52,505 bases of DNA from JBCCBV01 sp039033855 (GTDB lineage: Bacteria; Planctomycetota; Phycisphaerae; Phycisphaerales; Phycisphaeraceae), in the NCBI GenBank assembly GCA_039033855.1, contig JBCCBV010000021.1, positions 1-52,505 on the forward strand. Direction: 5' to 3'. The notes beneath the pieces are model-generated. The model had not been told where the DNA came from and did no database searches. It was given only the letters and a program-made list of their open reading frames with translations. How positions within the stretch are numbered: position 1 is the first letter of the stretch; every line of letters starts with the position of its first letter. Positions 9,337 through 18,177 of this stretch are shown one piece after another. The position numbers and the translations under genes are program-made.

Positions 9337-10863
9337 ATGCCCGCCCGACGCAAGCCCAGGCCCGCGCCCACCCCCACGACGCCCAAGCTCCCCACGCTCG
9401 ATGACCGCGCGTTCGGAGTGCTCATGCACGTCACCTCGCTCCCGGGCGGGCACGGCATCGGCGACCTGGGGCCCGAGGCGCACCGCTGGGCCCACCGGCT
9501 CAAGGCCTGCGGCGCACGCTGGTGGCAGACGCTGCCGATCCACCCGATCGACGCGTACTTTTCGCCTTACGCCGCGGCGTCGGCCTTTGCCGGGTTCGAC
9601 GGCCTGATCAGCCCCGAGTTGCTGGCGCGCGACGGCCTGCTGACCGCCGCCGAGGGCAAACCCGCCGGCCGGTACCCGCTCGGCCGCGTCGATTACGCCT
9701 TGGCCCTGCGCCGGAAGCGGGCGCTGCTCGCCAAGGCCTACGCCAGGTTTGAGCCCGACGACGCGTTGCGCGCCTTCACCGAGCGCCACGCCGACTGGCT
9801 CGAAGACTGGACGCTCTACGCCGCGCTCGAGGAAGCCCACCAAGGCCAGCCCTGGCGACTTTGGCCGCGCGCGATCCGGCTGCGCCAACCCCGCGCTCTG
9901 GCTCTGGCGAAACGCGACCTCGCGCCCCGCCGGGCGTATCACGCGTTCGTCCAATACGTCTTCGACAAGCAATGGCGCGAACTCCGCGCCGCCTGCGCCC
10001 AACAGGGCGTGGCGATGATGGGCGACGTTCCCATCTTTGTGGGGCTCGACTCGTGCGACGTCTGGGCCAACCGACCGCTGTTCGACCTCGACGCCGAGGG
10101 CCGGCCCAAAGTCATCTCCGGCGTTCCGCCCGACGAGTTCAGCGACACCGGTCAACTGTGGGAGCACCCGCACTACCGCTGGGCCGCGCACCGCAAGACC
10201 GGCTTCGCCTGGTGGGTTCGGCGGATGGCGCGCACGCTCGAACTGTACGACGCTGCCCGCATCGACCACTTCCTGGGCTTCCTGCGCTGCTGGGCCATCC
10301 CGTTTGGCGACCCGACCGCCGCCCGCGGCAAGTGGCGCAACACGCCGGGGCGTGAACTGCTTGAGGCACTGCAGCAGGGCCTGGGCGCCACGCCGTTCGT
10401 CGCCGAAGACCTGGGCATCCTCACCCCCGCCGCGTCGGCGCTGCGCGACGACTTTGCCCTGCCCGGCATGCGGGTGCTGCAGTTCGGCTTCGGGTCCGAC
10501 CATGCGTACCACGCGCCCCACCGCTGGACGACCCAAAGCGTGGCGTACACCGGTACGCACGACAACGACACGGCCGTGGGCTGGTTCCGCGGCGCGCCCA
10601 CCGCTCAAAAACGACGCGCACTCGGCTACACCGGGGGCACGGCCAAGACCATCGCCCCCGACCTCGTACGCCTGCTGCTGGCCAGCCCGGCGAACCTGGC
10701 CATCGCCCCGGTCCAAGACGTGCTCGGGCTCGACGGCGCCCACCGCATGAACCGCCCCGGCGCCAAGCACGGCAACTGGGCCTGGCGGCTCCGCCCCGCC
10801 CTGTGGGACCCGGCCGCAGCGCGGAAGTGCCTGGCCGAAAACCGCCTGTTCGGACGCTGGTAA
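9337..10863 (+). CDS. malQ: 4-alpha-glucanotransferase (amylomaltase, GH77)
   Basis: A 508-residue cytosolic GH77 disproportionating enzyme that transfers alpha-1,4-glucan segments between maltodextrins. Landmarks are VTSLPGGHGIGDLG near the N-terminus, WWQTLPIHP, and GDVPIFVGLDSCDVWANRPLF. Catalytic residues are D310 (nucleophile, in ARIDHF), E357 (acid/base, in VAEDLG) and D409 (in GTHDND). Length is usual for bacterial MalQ. A proline-rich N-terminus of about 20 residues is extra. The glucan phosphorylase follows 110 bases later, which fits a glycogen or maltodextrin degradation module: MalQ lengthens short chains for the phosphorylase. Confidence 0.93.
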   Translation: MPARRKPRPAPTPTTPKLPTLDDRAFGVLMHVTSLPGGHGIGDLGPEAHRWAHRLKACGARWWQTLPIHPIDAYFSPYAAASAFAGFDGLISPELLARDGLLTAAEGKPAGRYPLGRVDYALALRRKRALLAKAYARFEPDDALRAFTERHADWLEDWTLYAALEEAHQGQPWRLWPRAIRLRQPRALALAKRDLAPRRAYHAFVQYVFDKQWRELRAACAQQGVAMMGDVPIFVGLDSCDVWANRPLFDLDAEGRPKVISGVPPDEFSDTGQLWEHPHYRWAAHRKTGFAWWVRRMARTLELYDAARIDHFLGFLRCWAIPFGDPTAARGKWRNTPGRELLEALQQGLGATPFVAEDLGILTPAASALRDDFALPGMRVLQFGFGSDHAYHAPHRWTTQSVAYTGTHDNDTAVGWFRGAPTAQKRRALGYTGGTAKTIAPDLVRLLLASPANLAIAPVQDVLGLDGAHRMNRPGAKHGNWAWRLRPALWDPAAARKCLAENRLFGRW

Positions 10864-10973
10864 GCTCTTGGGGCTGCGCAATGACACCACGGCGCTCTCG
10901 CGTTTCGGCACGAGCACCGCCAAAGACTCCGCTTCCTTTTCCCTTTGATCCCCCCGCCGCCCGGAGGCTCGAC

Positions 10974-13127
10974 ATGGCCCGCAAGAAGCCCGCAACTCGA
11001 CGCACCACCAAGGTAAACCGCTTCAACCCCGTCGCGCCCAAAGCGCTCGCAAAACGGCTCCTGGACCTGGGGCACAACGTCCGTTGGAGCTGGGAGCCGG
11101 ACGTCCAGAACCTCTACGCCAGGCTCGACGCCCGCTGGGCCGACGCCGTGCAACGCAACCCGATCGCGCTGGTGCAAGACACGCCGGACCACCGCCTGGC
11201 CGAGCTGGGCGCCGACCCGTCGTTTGTGGCGCAGCTGACCGCCGCGGAGAAAGACCTCGACAAGTACCTGTCTTCCGAGAAGCGCGCCTGGTTCGCACAA
11301 ACCGCTAAGGCCAAGCAGAAGAAAATGCGCGTCGCCTACTTCTGCGCCGAGTTCGCGCTGCACGAATCGTTCCCGATGTACTCCGGCGGGCTGGGCGTGC
11401 TGGCGGGAGATCATCTGAAGTCCGCGTCTGACTTGGGCGTGCCCTTGGTCGCCGTGGGCCTGCTCTACCGGCACGGCTACTACCGGCAGGTCATCGAGGA
11501 CGACGGCTCCACCACGCCGACCTACCCGCCTTACGACTTCGACCGGCTGCCCATCACCGACACCAAGAAGACCGTCCGCCTGCCCATCGGCAAGGCCAAG
11601 GTCACCGCCAAACTGTGGAAGGTGCAGGTCGGCCGGGTGCCCCTGATCCTGCTCGACACCGATCACCCCGCCAACGGCATCGCCGCACGGCGCATCACCC
11701 ACTACCTCTACGGCGGCGACTCGGAGATGCGCATCAAGCAGGAGCTGCTGCTCGGCGTAGGCGGCAAGCTGGCGCTCGACAAGCTCAACCTCACGCCCAC
11801 CGTCTACCACCTCAACGAAGGCCACGCCGCTTTCGCCAACCTTCAGCGGATCACCGAAATGGTCGCCGACGGCTGGACCGTCGAAGAAGCCGCCGAGGCC
11901 TGCAAGACCTCCACCGTATTCACCACGCACACCCCGGTGCCGGCCGGCCACGACCGCTTCGCCCCGCGGCTGGCCGCCCGCTACCTGGCACCGATCGTTA
12001 AGCCCGCCAAGCTCGACGACGAAACCGTCCTGGCCATGGGGCGCGAGGTCGAAGGCGACGCCAAAGCCCCCTTCTGCATGACCGCGCTCGCCTTGCGCAC
12101 CGCCGGCGCCTGCAACGGCGTGGCCGAACTGCACGGCCAGGTGTCGCGCGAGATGTGGGCCGACTTCTTCGGCGTCGCCCCCAAGAAAGTGCCCATCGGC
12201 CACGTCACCAACGGCGTGCACAGCCCGACCTGGACCGCGCCCGAAGCCCGCCACGTGCTCGGCGCCCGCATCGCCCTGCCCGACCCGCACACGCCCGACG
12301 CCTACGACGACCCCTGGGCCAAGGCCGACAAAGTCAAGCCCGAAGAACTCTGGGCCCTGCGCAACACGCTGCGGGCCAAGCTGGTCCGCTTCTCTCGACA
12401 AGAGCTTGAGCGCCAGGCCCTGCGCGACGCCGACCCCGGCCGACTCGCCGCCGCGCACACCGCCCTCGACGAGCACACGCTGACCATCGGCTTCGCCCGG
12501 CGGTTTGCGACCTACAAGCGCGCCGCTCTGCTGCTCAAGAACCCCGCCCGGCTCGAAGCCATCTTGAACGACGCCGACCGACCGGTGCAGTTCGTCTTCG
12601 CCGGCAAGGCCCACCCGGCCGACAAACCCGGTCAGGCCCTGCTGCAGAAGATCGTGCAGGCCGCGCGGTCCAAGCGCTTCGCCGGGAAGATCGTGGTGCT
12701 CGAAAACTACGACATGCAGATCGGCCGGATGATGACCTGCGGCTCGGACGTGTGGCTCAACAACCCGCTTCGGCCGAATGAAGCGTCGGGCACCTCGGGC
12801 ATGAAGCCGCCCCTGCACGGCGGGATCAACTGCTCGATCCTCGACGGCTGGTGGCCCGAGGGCTACAACCGCCGCAACGGCTACGTGGTCGGGGGCGAGC
12901 AGTTCAGCTCCCAAGCCAAGCAAGACCGCTACGACGCCGAAAGCCTTTACGACGTGCTCGAACAGCAGATCGTCCCCGGCTTCTACCAGCGTGGCCGCGA
13001 CGGCCTGCCCAAGAAGTGGCTGAAGGTCGCCACCGAATCGCTCAAGTCGATCCCCGGCTATTTCAGCACCCACCGCATGGTCGGCGAGTACGTTGAACAC
13101 TACTACCTGCCCCAGCACGAGGCGTAA
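10974..13127 (+). CDS. glgP: Alpha-glucan phosphorylase (GT35)
   Basis: A 717-residue cytosolic phosphorylase that releases glucose-1-phosphate from glycogen or maltodextrin. It belongs to the shorter bacterial/archaeal GT35 branch. Landmarks are EFALHESFPMYSGGLGVLAGDHLKSASDLG, split here as FALHESFPMYSGGLG and LAGDHLKSASDLG, then YHLNEGHAAF and the cofactor site SGTSGMK, whose Lys611 should form the Schiff base with pyridoxal phosphate. The frame is open further upstream, but the ATG at 10974 has a GGAGG 6-10 bases ahead and begins the family's N-terminus. It ends 4 bases before the GH13 gene, so the two are probably co-transcribed. Confidence 0.92.
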   Translation: MARKKPATRRTTKVNRFNPVAPKALAKRLLDLGHNVRWSWEPDVQNLYARLDARWADAVQRNPIALVQDTPDHRLAELGADPSFVAQLTAAEKDLDKYLSSEKRAWFAQTAKAKQKKMRVAYFCAEFALHESFPMYSGGLGVLAGDHLKSASDLGVPLVAVGLLYRHGYYRQVIEDDGSTTPTYPPYDFDRLPITDTKKTVRLPIGKAKVTAKLWKVQVGRVPLILLDTDHPANGIAARRITHYLYGGDSEMRIKQELLLGVGGKLALDKLNLTPTVYHLNEGHAAFANLQRITEMVADGWTVEEAAEACKTSTVFTTHTPVPAGHDRFAPRLAARYLAPIVKPAKLDDETVLAMGREVEGDAKAPFCMTALALRTAGACNGVAELHGQVSREMWADFFGVAPKKVPIGHVTNGVHSPTWTAPEARHVLGARIALPDPHTPDAYDDPWAKADKVKPEELWALRNTLRAKLVRFSRQELERQALRDADPGRLAAAHTALDEHTLTIGFARRFATYKRAALLLKNPARLEAILNDADRPVQFVFAGKAHPADKPGQALLQKIVQAARSKRFAGKIVVLENYDMQIGRMMTCGSDVWLNNPLRPNEASGTSGMKPPLHGGINCSILDGWWPEGYNRRNGYVVGGEQFSSQAKQDRYDAESLYDVLEQQIVPGFYQRGRDGLPKKWLKVATESLKSIPGYFSTHRMVGEYVEHYYLPQHEA

Positions 13128-13131
13128 CCCC

Positions 13132-14820
13132 ATGAAATCATCTCGCTCGACGCCACGCCGTTGGAACCGAAAAGCCGGCGCCACGCTCGCTGCCCTCGCA
13201 GTATGGAGCGCAACGCTCAGCGGGTGCGGGCCCGCTCGCAGCACGTCTGCGCCGGCGAGCACACCGCAAAGCGCGTCCGTATCCACCACGCCCTGGGCCA
13301 CGGCACAAGACCTTGCACTAGCCAAGGTTTTCGCCGAGCGCGACGCCGATTGGCGCTACGGCCCGGTCGTCTACCAGGTGTTTGTCGATCGCTTCGCGCC
13401 GCCCTGGCCCGAACGGCTGGCCGCTAAGGAAGACGCCTACCACGCACCGCGCGTGCTCAAGCCGTGGAGCGAAACGCCCACCGGCGGGACGCCTTCCGAC
13501 GACGTCCGCGTCTGGACCCATGAGCTCGAGTTTTGGGGCGGCGACCTGATCACCCTTCGCAGCAAGCTCGGCTACATCGAAGACCTGGGTGCCGACGTGG
13601 TCTACCTCAACCCGGTGTTCCGCGCGATGACCAACCACATGTACGACACGCACGACTACTTCCAGGTCGACCCGGCGTACGGCAGCGACCAAGACCTGGT
13701 CCGCGTGGTGAACGACATCCAAAACCGCGGCATGCGTGTCATGCTCGACGGCGTGTTCAACCACATGGGCAGCTACGCCCCGATCGTGCAGGAGGCCGCC
13801 GGCAACCCGCAGAGCCCGTACCGCAACTGGTTCTACCTGGGCGACCAATTTCCCAACGGCTACCGCGCCTGGCTCGACGTGCCCAACCTGCCCGAGCTCA
13901 ACCTCGAACACCCGCCGGTCCGCGCCTTCTTGTACGAAGGCCCCGGCTCGGTTGTCCGCCATTACCTGAACCTGGGCGTCGACGGCTGGCGCCTCGACAC
14001 GGCCTACGAACTGGGCTTCGTCTACTTGAACGACCTGACCGAGGCCGCCCACGACGCCAAGCCGGACTCCGCCATCATCGGCGAAGTCTGGAGCTACCCC
14101 GAGCCTTGGCTCGACAGCATGGACGGCGTGATGAACCTGCACCTGCGCGACGTGCTGCTGCGCTTCGCCCGCGGCGACATGCCCGCCCCGCACGCCAGCC
14201 AGGCCATCGCTCGGCTGGTGGAAGACGCCGGCGTCGAGCCGCTGCTCCGCTCCTGGCTGGTGCTCGACAACCACGACACGTCGCGCCTCGCCGACGACCT
14301 GCCCGACTTCGAGCGTCGCAAGCTCGCCCTGGCGCTGCAGTTCACCCTGCCGGGGGCGCCGGTCGTTTACTACGGGACCGAACTCGGCATGACCGGCGCC
14401 GGCGACCCCGCCAACCGCGCCCCCATGCGCTGGGACTTGGTCAACGACAACAACCCCAACCTTGACCTGTTCAAACGGCTGCTGGAGATGCGTTCGCAAC
14501 AGCGGGCGCTGCGCGTCGGCGACTACCGCCAACTCGACACGCACCGGCTGCTCGGCTTCATCCGCTACACCGAACGCGTCGAGGAAACCGTCCTGGTCCT
14601 GGTCAACAACACCGACGAGCCGATCCGCGAGGCCATCCCCGTCCGCTTCGGCAAGCTGGCGAGCTACGGCCCGTGGCGCGACCTGATCGCCGACCAAGAC
14701 AACACCGACGCCGGCGTCGGCGCGGGGATCATCGACATCGAACTCGCGCCGCGCAGCGTCCGCGTGCTGCAACCCATGGTCGACCGCTCGGGCTATTCGC
14801 CCTACGGCCGGGTGAACTAA
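13132..14820 (+). CDS. GH13 alpha-amylase family lipoprotein
   Basis: A 562-residue GH13 alpha-glucan hydrolase with a lipoprotein signal: basic N-region, hydrophobic residues 17-29 and lipobox LSGC with Cys32. The (beta/alpha)8 domain covers about residues 75-480. Region I is MLDGVFNH. Region II is GWRLDTA with D289 as nucleophile. Region III is IIGEVW with E318 as acid/base. Region IV is LDNHDT with D382. GVFNHMG and the overall order resemble cyclomaltodextrinase or neopullulanase types rather than secreted endo-amylases. The ATG at 13132 lies 4 bases after glgP. A membrane-anchored amylase feeding a cytosolic MalQ/phosphorylase pair makes a coherent import-and-degrade route, though no transporter lies nearby. 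Confidence 0.9.
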   Translation: MKSSRSTPRRWNRKAGATLAALAVWSATLSGCGPARSTSAPASTPQSASVSTTPWATAQDLALAKVFAERDADWRYGPVVYQVFVDRFAPPWPERLAAKEDAYHAPRVLKPWSETPTGGTPSDDVRVWTHELEFWGGDLITLRSKLGYIEDLGADVVYLNPVFRAMTNHMYDTHDYFQVDPAYGSDQDLVRVVNDIQNRGMRVMLDGVFNHMGSYAPIVQEAAGNPQSPYRNWFYLGDQFPNGYRAWLDVPNLPELNLEHPPVRAFLYEGPGSVVRHYLNLGVDGWRLDTAYELGFVYLNDLTEAAHDAKPDSAIIGEVWSYPEPWLDSMDGVMNLHLRDVLLRFARGDMPAPHASQAIARLVEDAGVEPLLRSWLVLDNHDTSRLADDLPDFERRKLALALQFTLPGAPVVYYGTELGMTGAGDPANRAPMRWDLVNDNNPNLDLFKRLLEMRSQQRALRVGDYRQLDTHRLLGFIRYTERVEETVLVLVNNTDEPIREAIPVRFGKLASYGPWRDLIADQDNTDAGVGAGIIDIELAPRSVRVLQPMVDRSGYSPYGRVN

Positions 14821-14832
14821 AGCCCGCCGCGC

Positions 14833-14870
14833 AAAACGGCGATCGCGGCAACCCGTTCGTTGCCATCGCC
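14833..14870 (-). terminator. Hairpin between convergent genes, probable terminator for the DUF1460 gene
   Basis: GGCGAT (14838-14843) pairs with ATCGCC (14865-14870), and GGCAAC (14847-14852) pairs with GTTGCC (14859-14864). That gives 12 base pairs, a 3-base bulge and a 6-base loop. On the minus strand the hairpin is followed by GTTTTG, a short T-run. It sits between the stops at 14820 and 14901 and could act on both strands. Confidence 0.5.
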
Positions 14871-14900
14871 GCGCACCGAGGCTGAGGCTCTATCCGACGC

Positions 14901-16022
14901 CTAGCGACGCGCCTGTGCGGACTCTGGCGCAAAGCCCGGCGCCGCAAACGGCCCCGGTGCCACGACACGCGGAGCCGAAGGGCCGTCGATCGCTCTGAGG
15001 TTCGCCCACGGGTCGTCGGCGAGGCGGTGAAACTTCAGGCCAAACGTACGGCGTTTGCCCGCCGCATCCCGCGCGTCCATCGACGCCAACACGCCGGCGA
15101 CGTAGCCCTCTAACGGCTCGATCTTGACCTTGGGAGGGGTCGAGTGCAGCAGGTGAGGCTTGCCGTCTTCAATGACGATCAGCCCGACGTGCCCCACCCA
15201 GCACGCCGGATCGCCACCCGCAACCGAGGCCTGGCCGTAAACGAAGTTGACGAAGTCGCCCTCTTCCAGGCGCCCGGCCATATCCATAACCCGTTCGATG
15301 GGCACGTAAGACACCTCGAGTTCCTCGACCTCGTGAGCGGTATTGAGCCCATACCGCTGCGCGAAAAACCTGGCGCGATCGACTTTCAGGCGGTACGTGT
15401 CGGTGAATCGCCTTGGCAGCCGCGGGCTTAGGTCCTGCACCAACCACTGGTTGCTCGGGTTCCAGTCGGCCTCGGTGTAGTGGTTGCGAGTGACCACGCC
15501 GATCTGACCTTCGGCATAACGGATTCGTTGCAGCACCGCTATGAAGGTCGGCCAGTCCCACGATAGCGCCATGGCGTAGGTGTGCTCGGCGAACACCACA
15601 CAGTCGCTGCGGTCCAGGCAGTAGATCGGCTGCGGGTCGTACACCTCGAAGGGCGCTTCGCCAAGCAGGTAAAGCTCGTAAGGCTGCCCCAGGTTCTTCC
15701 GCGCCAAATGGCCGACGCGGTCGCGGAGGTCGGGCGTCGAAGCGTGTAGGAAGCGCAGATACACATCCACTTCCGCTTCGTTGAACGCGTAGAGCGGCTT
15801 GGCTTGGAGGCTCGCGACCTGTTCGGGGTCGAGGCCGAGTTCCGCACACAGCGCGCGGTCGGCATCGGACAGCGCCGCCATCGTTGCGGGCTGCGACGCG
15901 GGCGCCGTGCCCGGCTGCGTGGACTGCCCAGCCGCCGCCCCGCACGGGAGCACCAGGCAGGCGCACAACAACAAACGCCCCACGGGCCAACACAGCCGCT
16001 GCCAACCTCGATCGTTTCGCAT
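14901..16022 (-). CDS. Exported DUF1460-family protein (N-acetylmuramoyl-L-alanine amidase-like, NlpC/P60 fold)
   Basis: A 373-residue protein. The start at 16022 is fixed by AGGAGT at good spacing and by a signal peptide directly after it (residues 1-32); an upstream ATG in frame lacks both. Candidate catalytic Cys141 lies in DRSDCVVFAEHTYAMAL, followed by RNHYTEADWNPSNQW and the GHVGLIVIEDGKPHLLHS segment with candidate catalytic histidines. This order fits DUF1460, a family structurally related to NlpC/P60 peptidases. Cell-wall peptide hydrolysis is the likely role. The assignment is from remembered family features. Confidence 0.7.
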   Translation of the reverse strand: MRNDRGWQRLCWPVGRLLLCACLVLPCGAAAGQSTQPGTAPASQPATMAALSDADRALCAELGLDPEQVASLQAKPLYAFNEAEVDVYLRFLHASTPDLRDRVGHLARKNLGQPYELYLLGEAPFEVYDPQPIYCLDRSDCVVFAEHTYAMALSWDWPTFIAVLQRIRYAEGQIGVVTRNHYTEADWNPSNQWLVQDLSPRLPRRFTDTYRLKVDRARFFAQRYGLNTAHEVEELEVSYVPIERVMDMAGRLEEGDFVNFVYGQASVAGGDPACWVGHVGLIVIEDGKPHLLHSTPPKVKIEPLEGYVAGVLASMDARDAAGKRRTFGLKFHRLADDPWANLRAIDGPSAPRVVAPGPFAAPGFAPESAQARR

Positions 16023-16180
16023 CGTCAAGACTCCTGATTCGAAAGTATGGCTCCAGCATAGTCGGAGCACCATCAAAATCCGCGGCGGCATGCAACGGTG
16101 ACCACCACGGCCCGAAAACACCCAGCCCTCTCGTCCGATGGTCGCTATCGCAACCCAGCCCCAAGCCCCCGGACCCCGCC

Positions 16181-17131
16181 ATGCCCCGCTACCGCCACCG
16201 CCTGCCCCAACTCCACGGCCAACCCCTGCTGACCGACGGCGGGATCGAAACCACCCTGCTGTTCCACCACAGAATCGATCTGCCCGAGTTCGCCACCTTC
16301 CCTCTGCTCGACCGCCCGGAACACGCGCAGACCCTCGCCGACTACAGCCGGTCGTTCATCGACCTGGTGCGCGCCAGCGGGTTCGGCCTGCTCCTCGAAT
16401 CTCTCACTTGGCGGGCCCACGCCGACTGGGCTGGCAAGCTCGGCTATACCGCCGACGACCTGCCGCGCATCTGGCGGGAGTCGATCCAACAATTGGTAAA
16501 ACTGCGCGACGCCGCGCCCGCTTCCGCCAACCCGCTGGTCATTTCCGCCTGCATGGGCCCGCGGCGCGACGGCTACGCCCCGGACCTGGCGATGACCGCC
16601 GACGAAGCCCGCGCCTACCACGCACCCCAGGTCCGCGCCTTCGCGCAGTCAGAGGCCGACCTCCTCACGGCGTACACCTTGACCAACCCGGCCGAAGCGG
16701 TCGGCATCGCTTTGGCCGCCCAGGACGCCGGCATCCCCTGCGCAATTTCCTTCACCCTCGAAACCGATGGCCGGCTCCCGTCCGGACAGCCGTTACGCGA
16801 AGCGATCGAACACACCGACCAGGGCACCGACCAGACGCCCGCCTACTACATGATCAACTGCGCGCACCCGTCGCACTTCCGCCACGTTCTCGAACCCGGC
16901 GCCGCGTGGAACAACCGCATCCAAGGCGTGCGCGCCAACGCCTCGTGCAAGAGTCACGCCGAGCTCGACGAGGCGGAGCACCTCGACATCGGCGACCCCG
17001 AAGCGCTCGCCCGAGACCTTGCGGCGTTGCAGGAACGGCTGCCCCGACTCAGCGTGCTGGGCGGCTGCTGCGGGACCGACCTGCGCCACATCCGCTGCTT
17101 GCGCGACGCGCTGCTAAGCCAACCGGCGTAA
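16181..17131 (+). CDS. Homocysteine S-methyltransferase family protein
   Basis: A 316-residue cytosolic protein of the zinc-dependent homocysteine methyltransferase family. Family motifs are LLTDGGIETTLL near the N-terminus, the zinc ligand Cys227 in MINCAHP, and the paired Cys296-Cys297 in LGGCCGTD. Known members methylate homocysteine from S-methylmethionine or betaine. Length fits the short MmuM-like type, and there is no cobalamin or folate module. The frame is open upstream, but the ATG at 16181 is where similarity begins. It is divergent from the DUF1460 gene, and the 158-base gap shows no riboswitch that I can see. Confidence 0.87.
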   Translation: MPRYRHRLPQLHGQPLLTDGGIETTLLFHHRIDLPEFATFPLLDRPEHAQTLADYSRSFIDLVRASGFGLLLESLTWRAHADWAGKLGYTADDLPRIWRESIQQLVKLRDAAPASANPLVISACMGPRRDGYAPDLAMTADEARAYHAPQVRAFAQSEADLLTAYTLTNPAEAVGIALAAQDAGIPCAISFTLETDGRLPSGQPLREAIEHTDQGTDQTPAYYMINCAHPSHFRHVLEPGAAWNNRIQGVRANASCKSHAELDEAEHLDIGDPEALARDLAALQERLPRLSVLGGCCGTDLRHIRCLRDALLSQPA

Positions 17132-17143
17132 CCGACCGGATAT

Positions 17144-17962
17144 TCACGCCCGGCGGCGACGCACCGCGACGCCCACCAGCCCTGCGCCCGCCAGAAGCGC
17201 CGTCGAAGGCTCGGGGATCACGTTGAACACCAGGTTGTCGATCCCGCCGGACGGGCTGTTGCCGTCGAGCGCGACGTCGAGCTTGACTACGGCTTGCGGG
17301 TTGAAGCCGAAGTCTTCCGAAGCCGTGGCCACGCCGCCCGCGCCTTCGCCGTCTTGATCGGCCAAGGTGTTCAAGAACAGCGTGTCAAAACCGACAGGCG
17401 CCACCGACACGTCATTGGTCCATTTGCTGGGAAGGTCGTACACGCGGGTCAAGCCGTTGACGTCGGTCAACGTGACCAACGGCTCGACGCCGCCGTTGAT
17501 ATCGACCATGGTGATCGACTCGAGTTCCACGAGCACGGTGAACTCAAACACAAAGGCACCGGCGTCGTTGTCGCTTTCCTCGTCGTCGGGCTCGTCATAA
17601 ATCAGGCCGACCGTCGGGTCGTTCGTGGTCGAAGGGCGCTGGTCATCCTGCAGGATCAGGATGTTGCCCAGGCCAACCTCGAGGTCGTCCTCAATCGAAC
17701 TGATTGGCGGGTTGGAGTCGAACACCGTGACCCCCAAGTGGTTGTCTCCGCTGCTGGGCAGCACGCGCGACGAGATCGTGAACAGGCTCGCCGGCGACAA
17801 GCCGAACTCCAAGTCGGTCGGGTCGAACAGCGGGTCGATGATCTGGCCTTCGATCATCGCGTCGCCGTTCTCATCGGTCTCAAAGTCGATCACCACCGCC
17901 GAGGCGGTCGTACCGAGTGCGAGCGTCGCGGTCAGCGAAGCGAGTGTGCGTGCGTAAGCCAT
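17144..17962 (-). CDS. PEP-CTERM sorting domain protein
   Basis: A 272-residue exported protein. An AGGAGGAGGACAGTC ribosome site fixes the start at 17962 rather than nine codons further up. Signal peptide residues 1-22 (ALGTTASA). The body is acidic and beta-rich (VVIDFETDENGDA, LTDVNGLTRVYDLPS) with no known catalytic site. The C-terminus is IPEPSTALLAGAGLVG plus RRRRA. Unlike several others in the window it has no dockerin-like repeat. It is convergent with the methyltransferase-family gene, 12 bases away. Confidence 0.85.
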   Translation of the reverse strand: MAYARTLASLTATLALGTTASAVVIDFETDENGDAMIEGQIIDPLFDPTDLEFGLSPASLFTISSRVLPSSGDNHLGVTVFDSNPPISSIEDDLEVGLGNILILQDDQRPSTTNDPTVGLIYDEPDDEESDNDAGAFVFEFTVLVELESITMVDINGGVEPLVTLTDVNGLTRVYDLPSKWTNDVSVAPVGFDTLFLNTLADQDGEGAGGVATASEDFGFNPQAVVKLDVALDGNSPSGGIDNLVFNVIPEPSTALLAGAGLVGVAVRRRRA

Positions 17963-18026
17963 GACTGTCCTCCTCCTGCTGCTGCGCATGCAGCCAAACT
18001 AATGAAACGTTCTCCACCCATAAGGT

Positions 18027-18043
18027 AAAACCCCGACACGGGG
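18027..18043 (-). terminator. Probable intrinsic terminator of the ADP-ribosylglycohydrolase operon
   Basis: On the minus strand the sequence CCCCG-TGT-CGGGG is followed directly by TTTT. It lies about 135 bases past the stop at 18178 and about 65 bases before the next minus-strand start. The short perfect stem with a T-run is suggestive. Confidence 0.5.
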
Positions 18044-18177
18044 TACCCAAGCCCTATTTAGGCAATGACTTAAAGTTGACGATCGAACACATCACGCTCA
18101 CACAAGCCCGCCCAAGAATCCGCAGGCTCACCGTGCGGCAACACTTTCCGCACTAAACCTGAGCGCAGCGAGAAATC

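Noticed and set aside
10626..13325. Long open frame (about 899 codons) opposite the glucan phosphorylase gene
   Set aside because: It is antisense to a clear gene. Its translation is Gly/Val/Ala-rich without domains, as expected for shadow frames in high-GC DNA. The same holds for the long frames opposite malQ, NamZ, GH43/xylA and the ZIP gene.
15884..16180. N-terminal extension of the homocysteine methyltransferase-family protein
   Set aside because: The extension overlaps the DUF1460 gene on the other strand and is Arg/Pro-rich; family similarity begins at the ATG at 16181.
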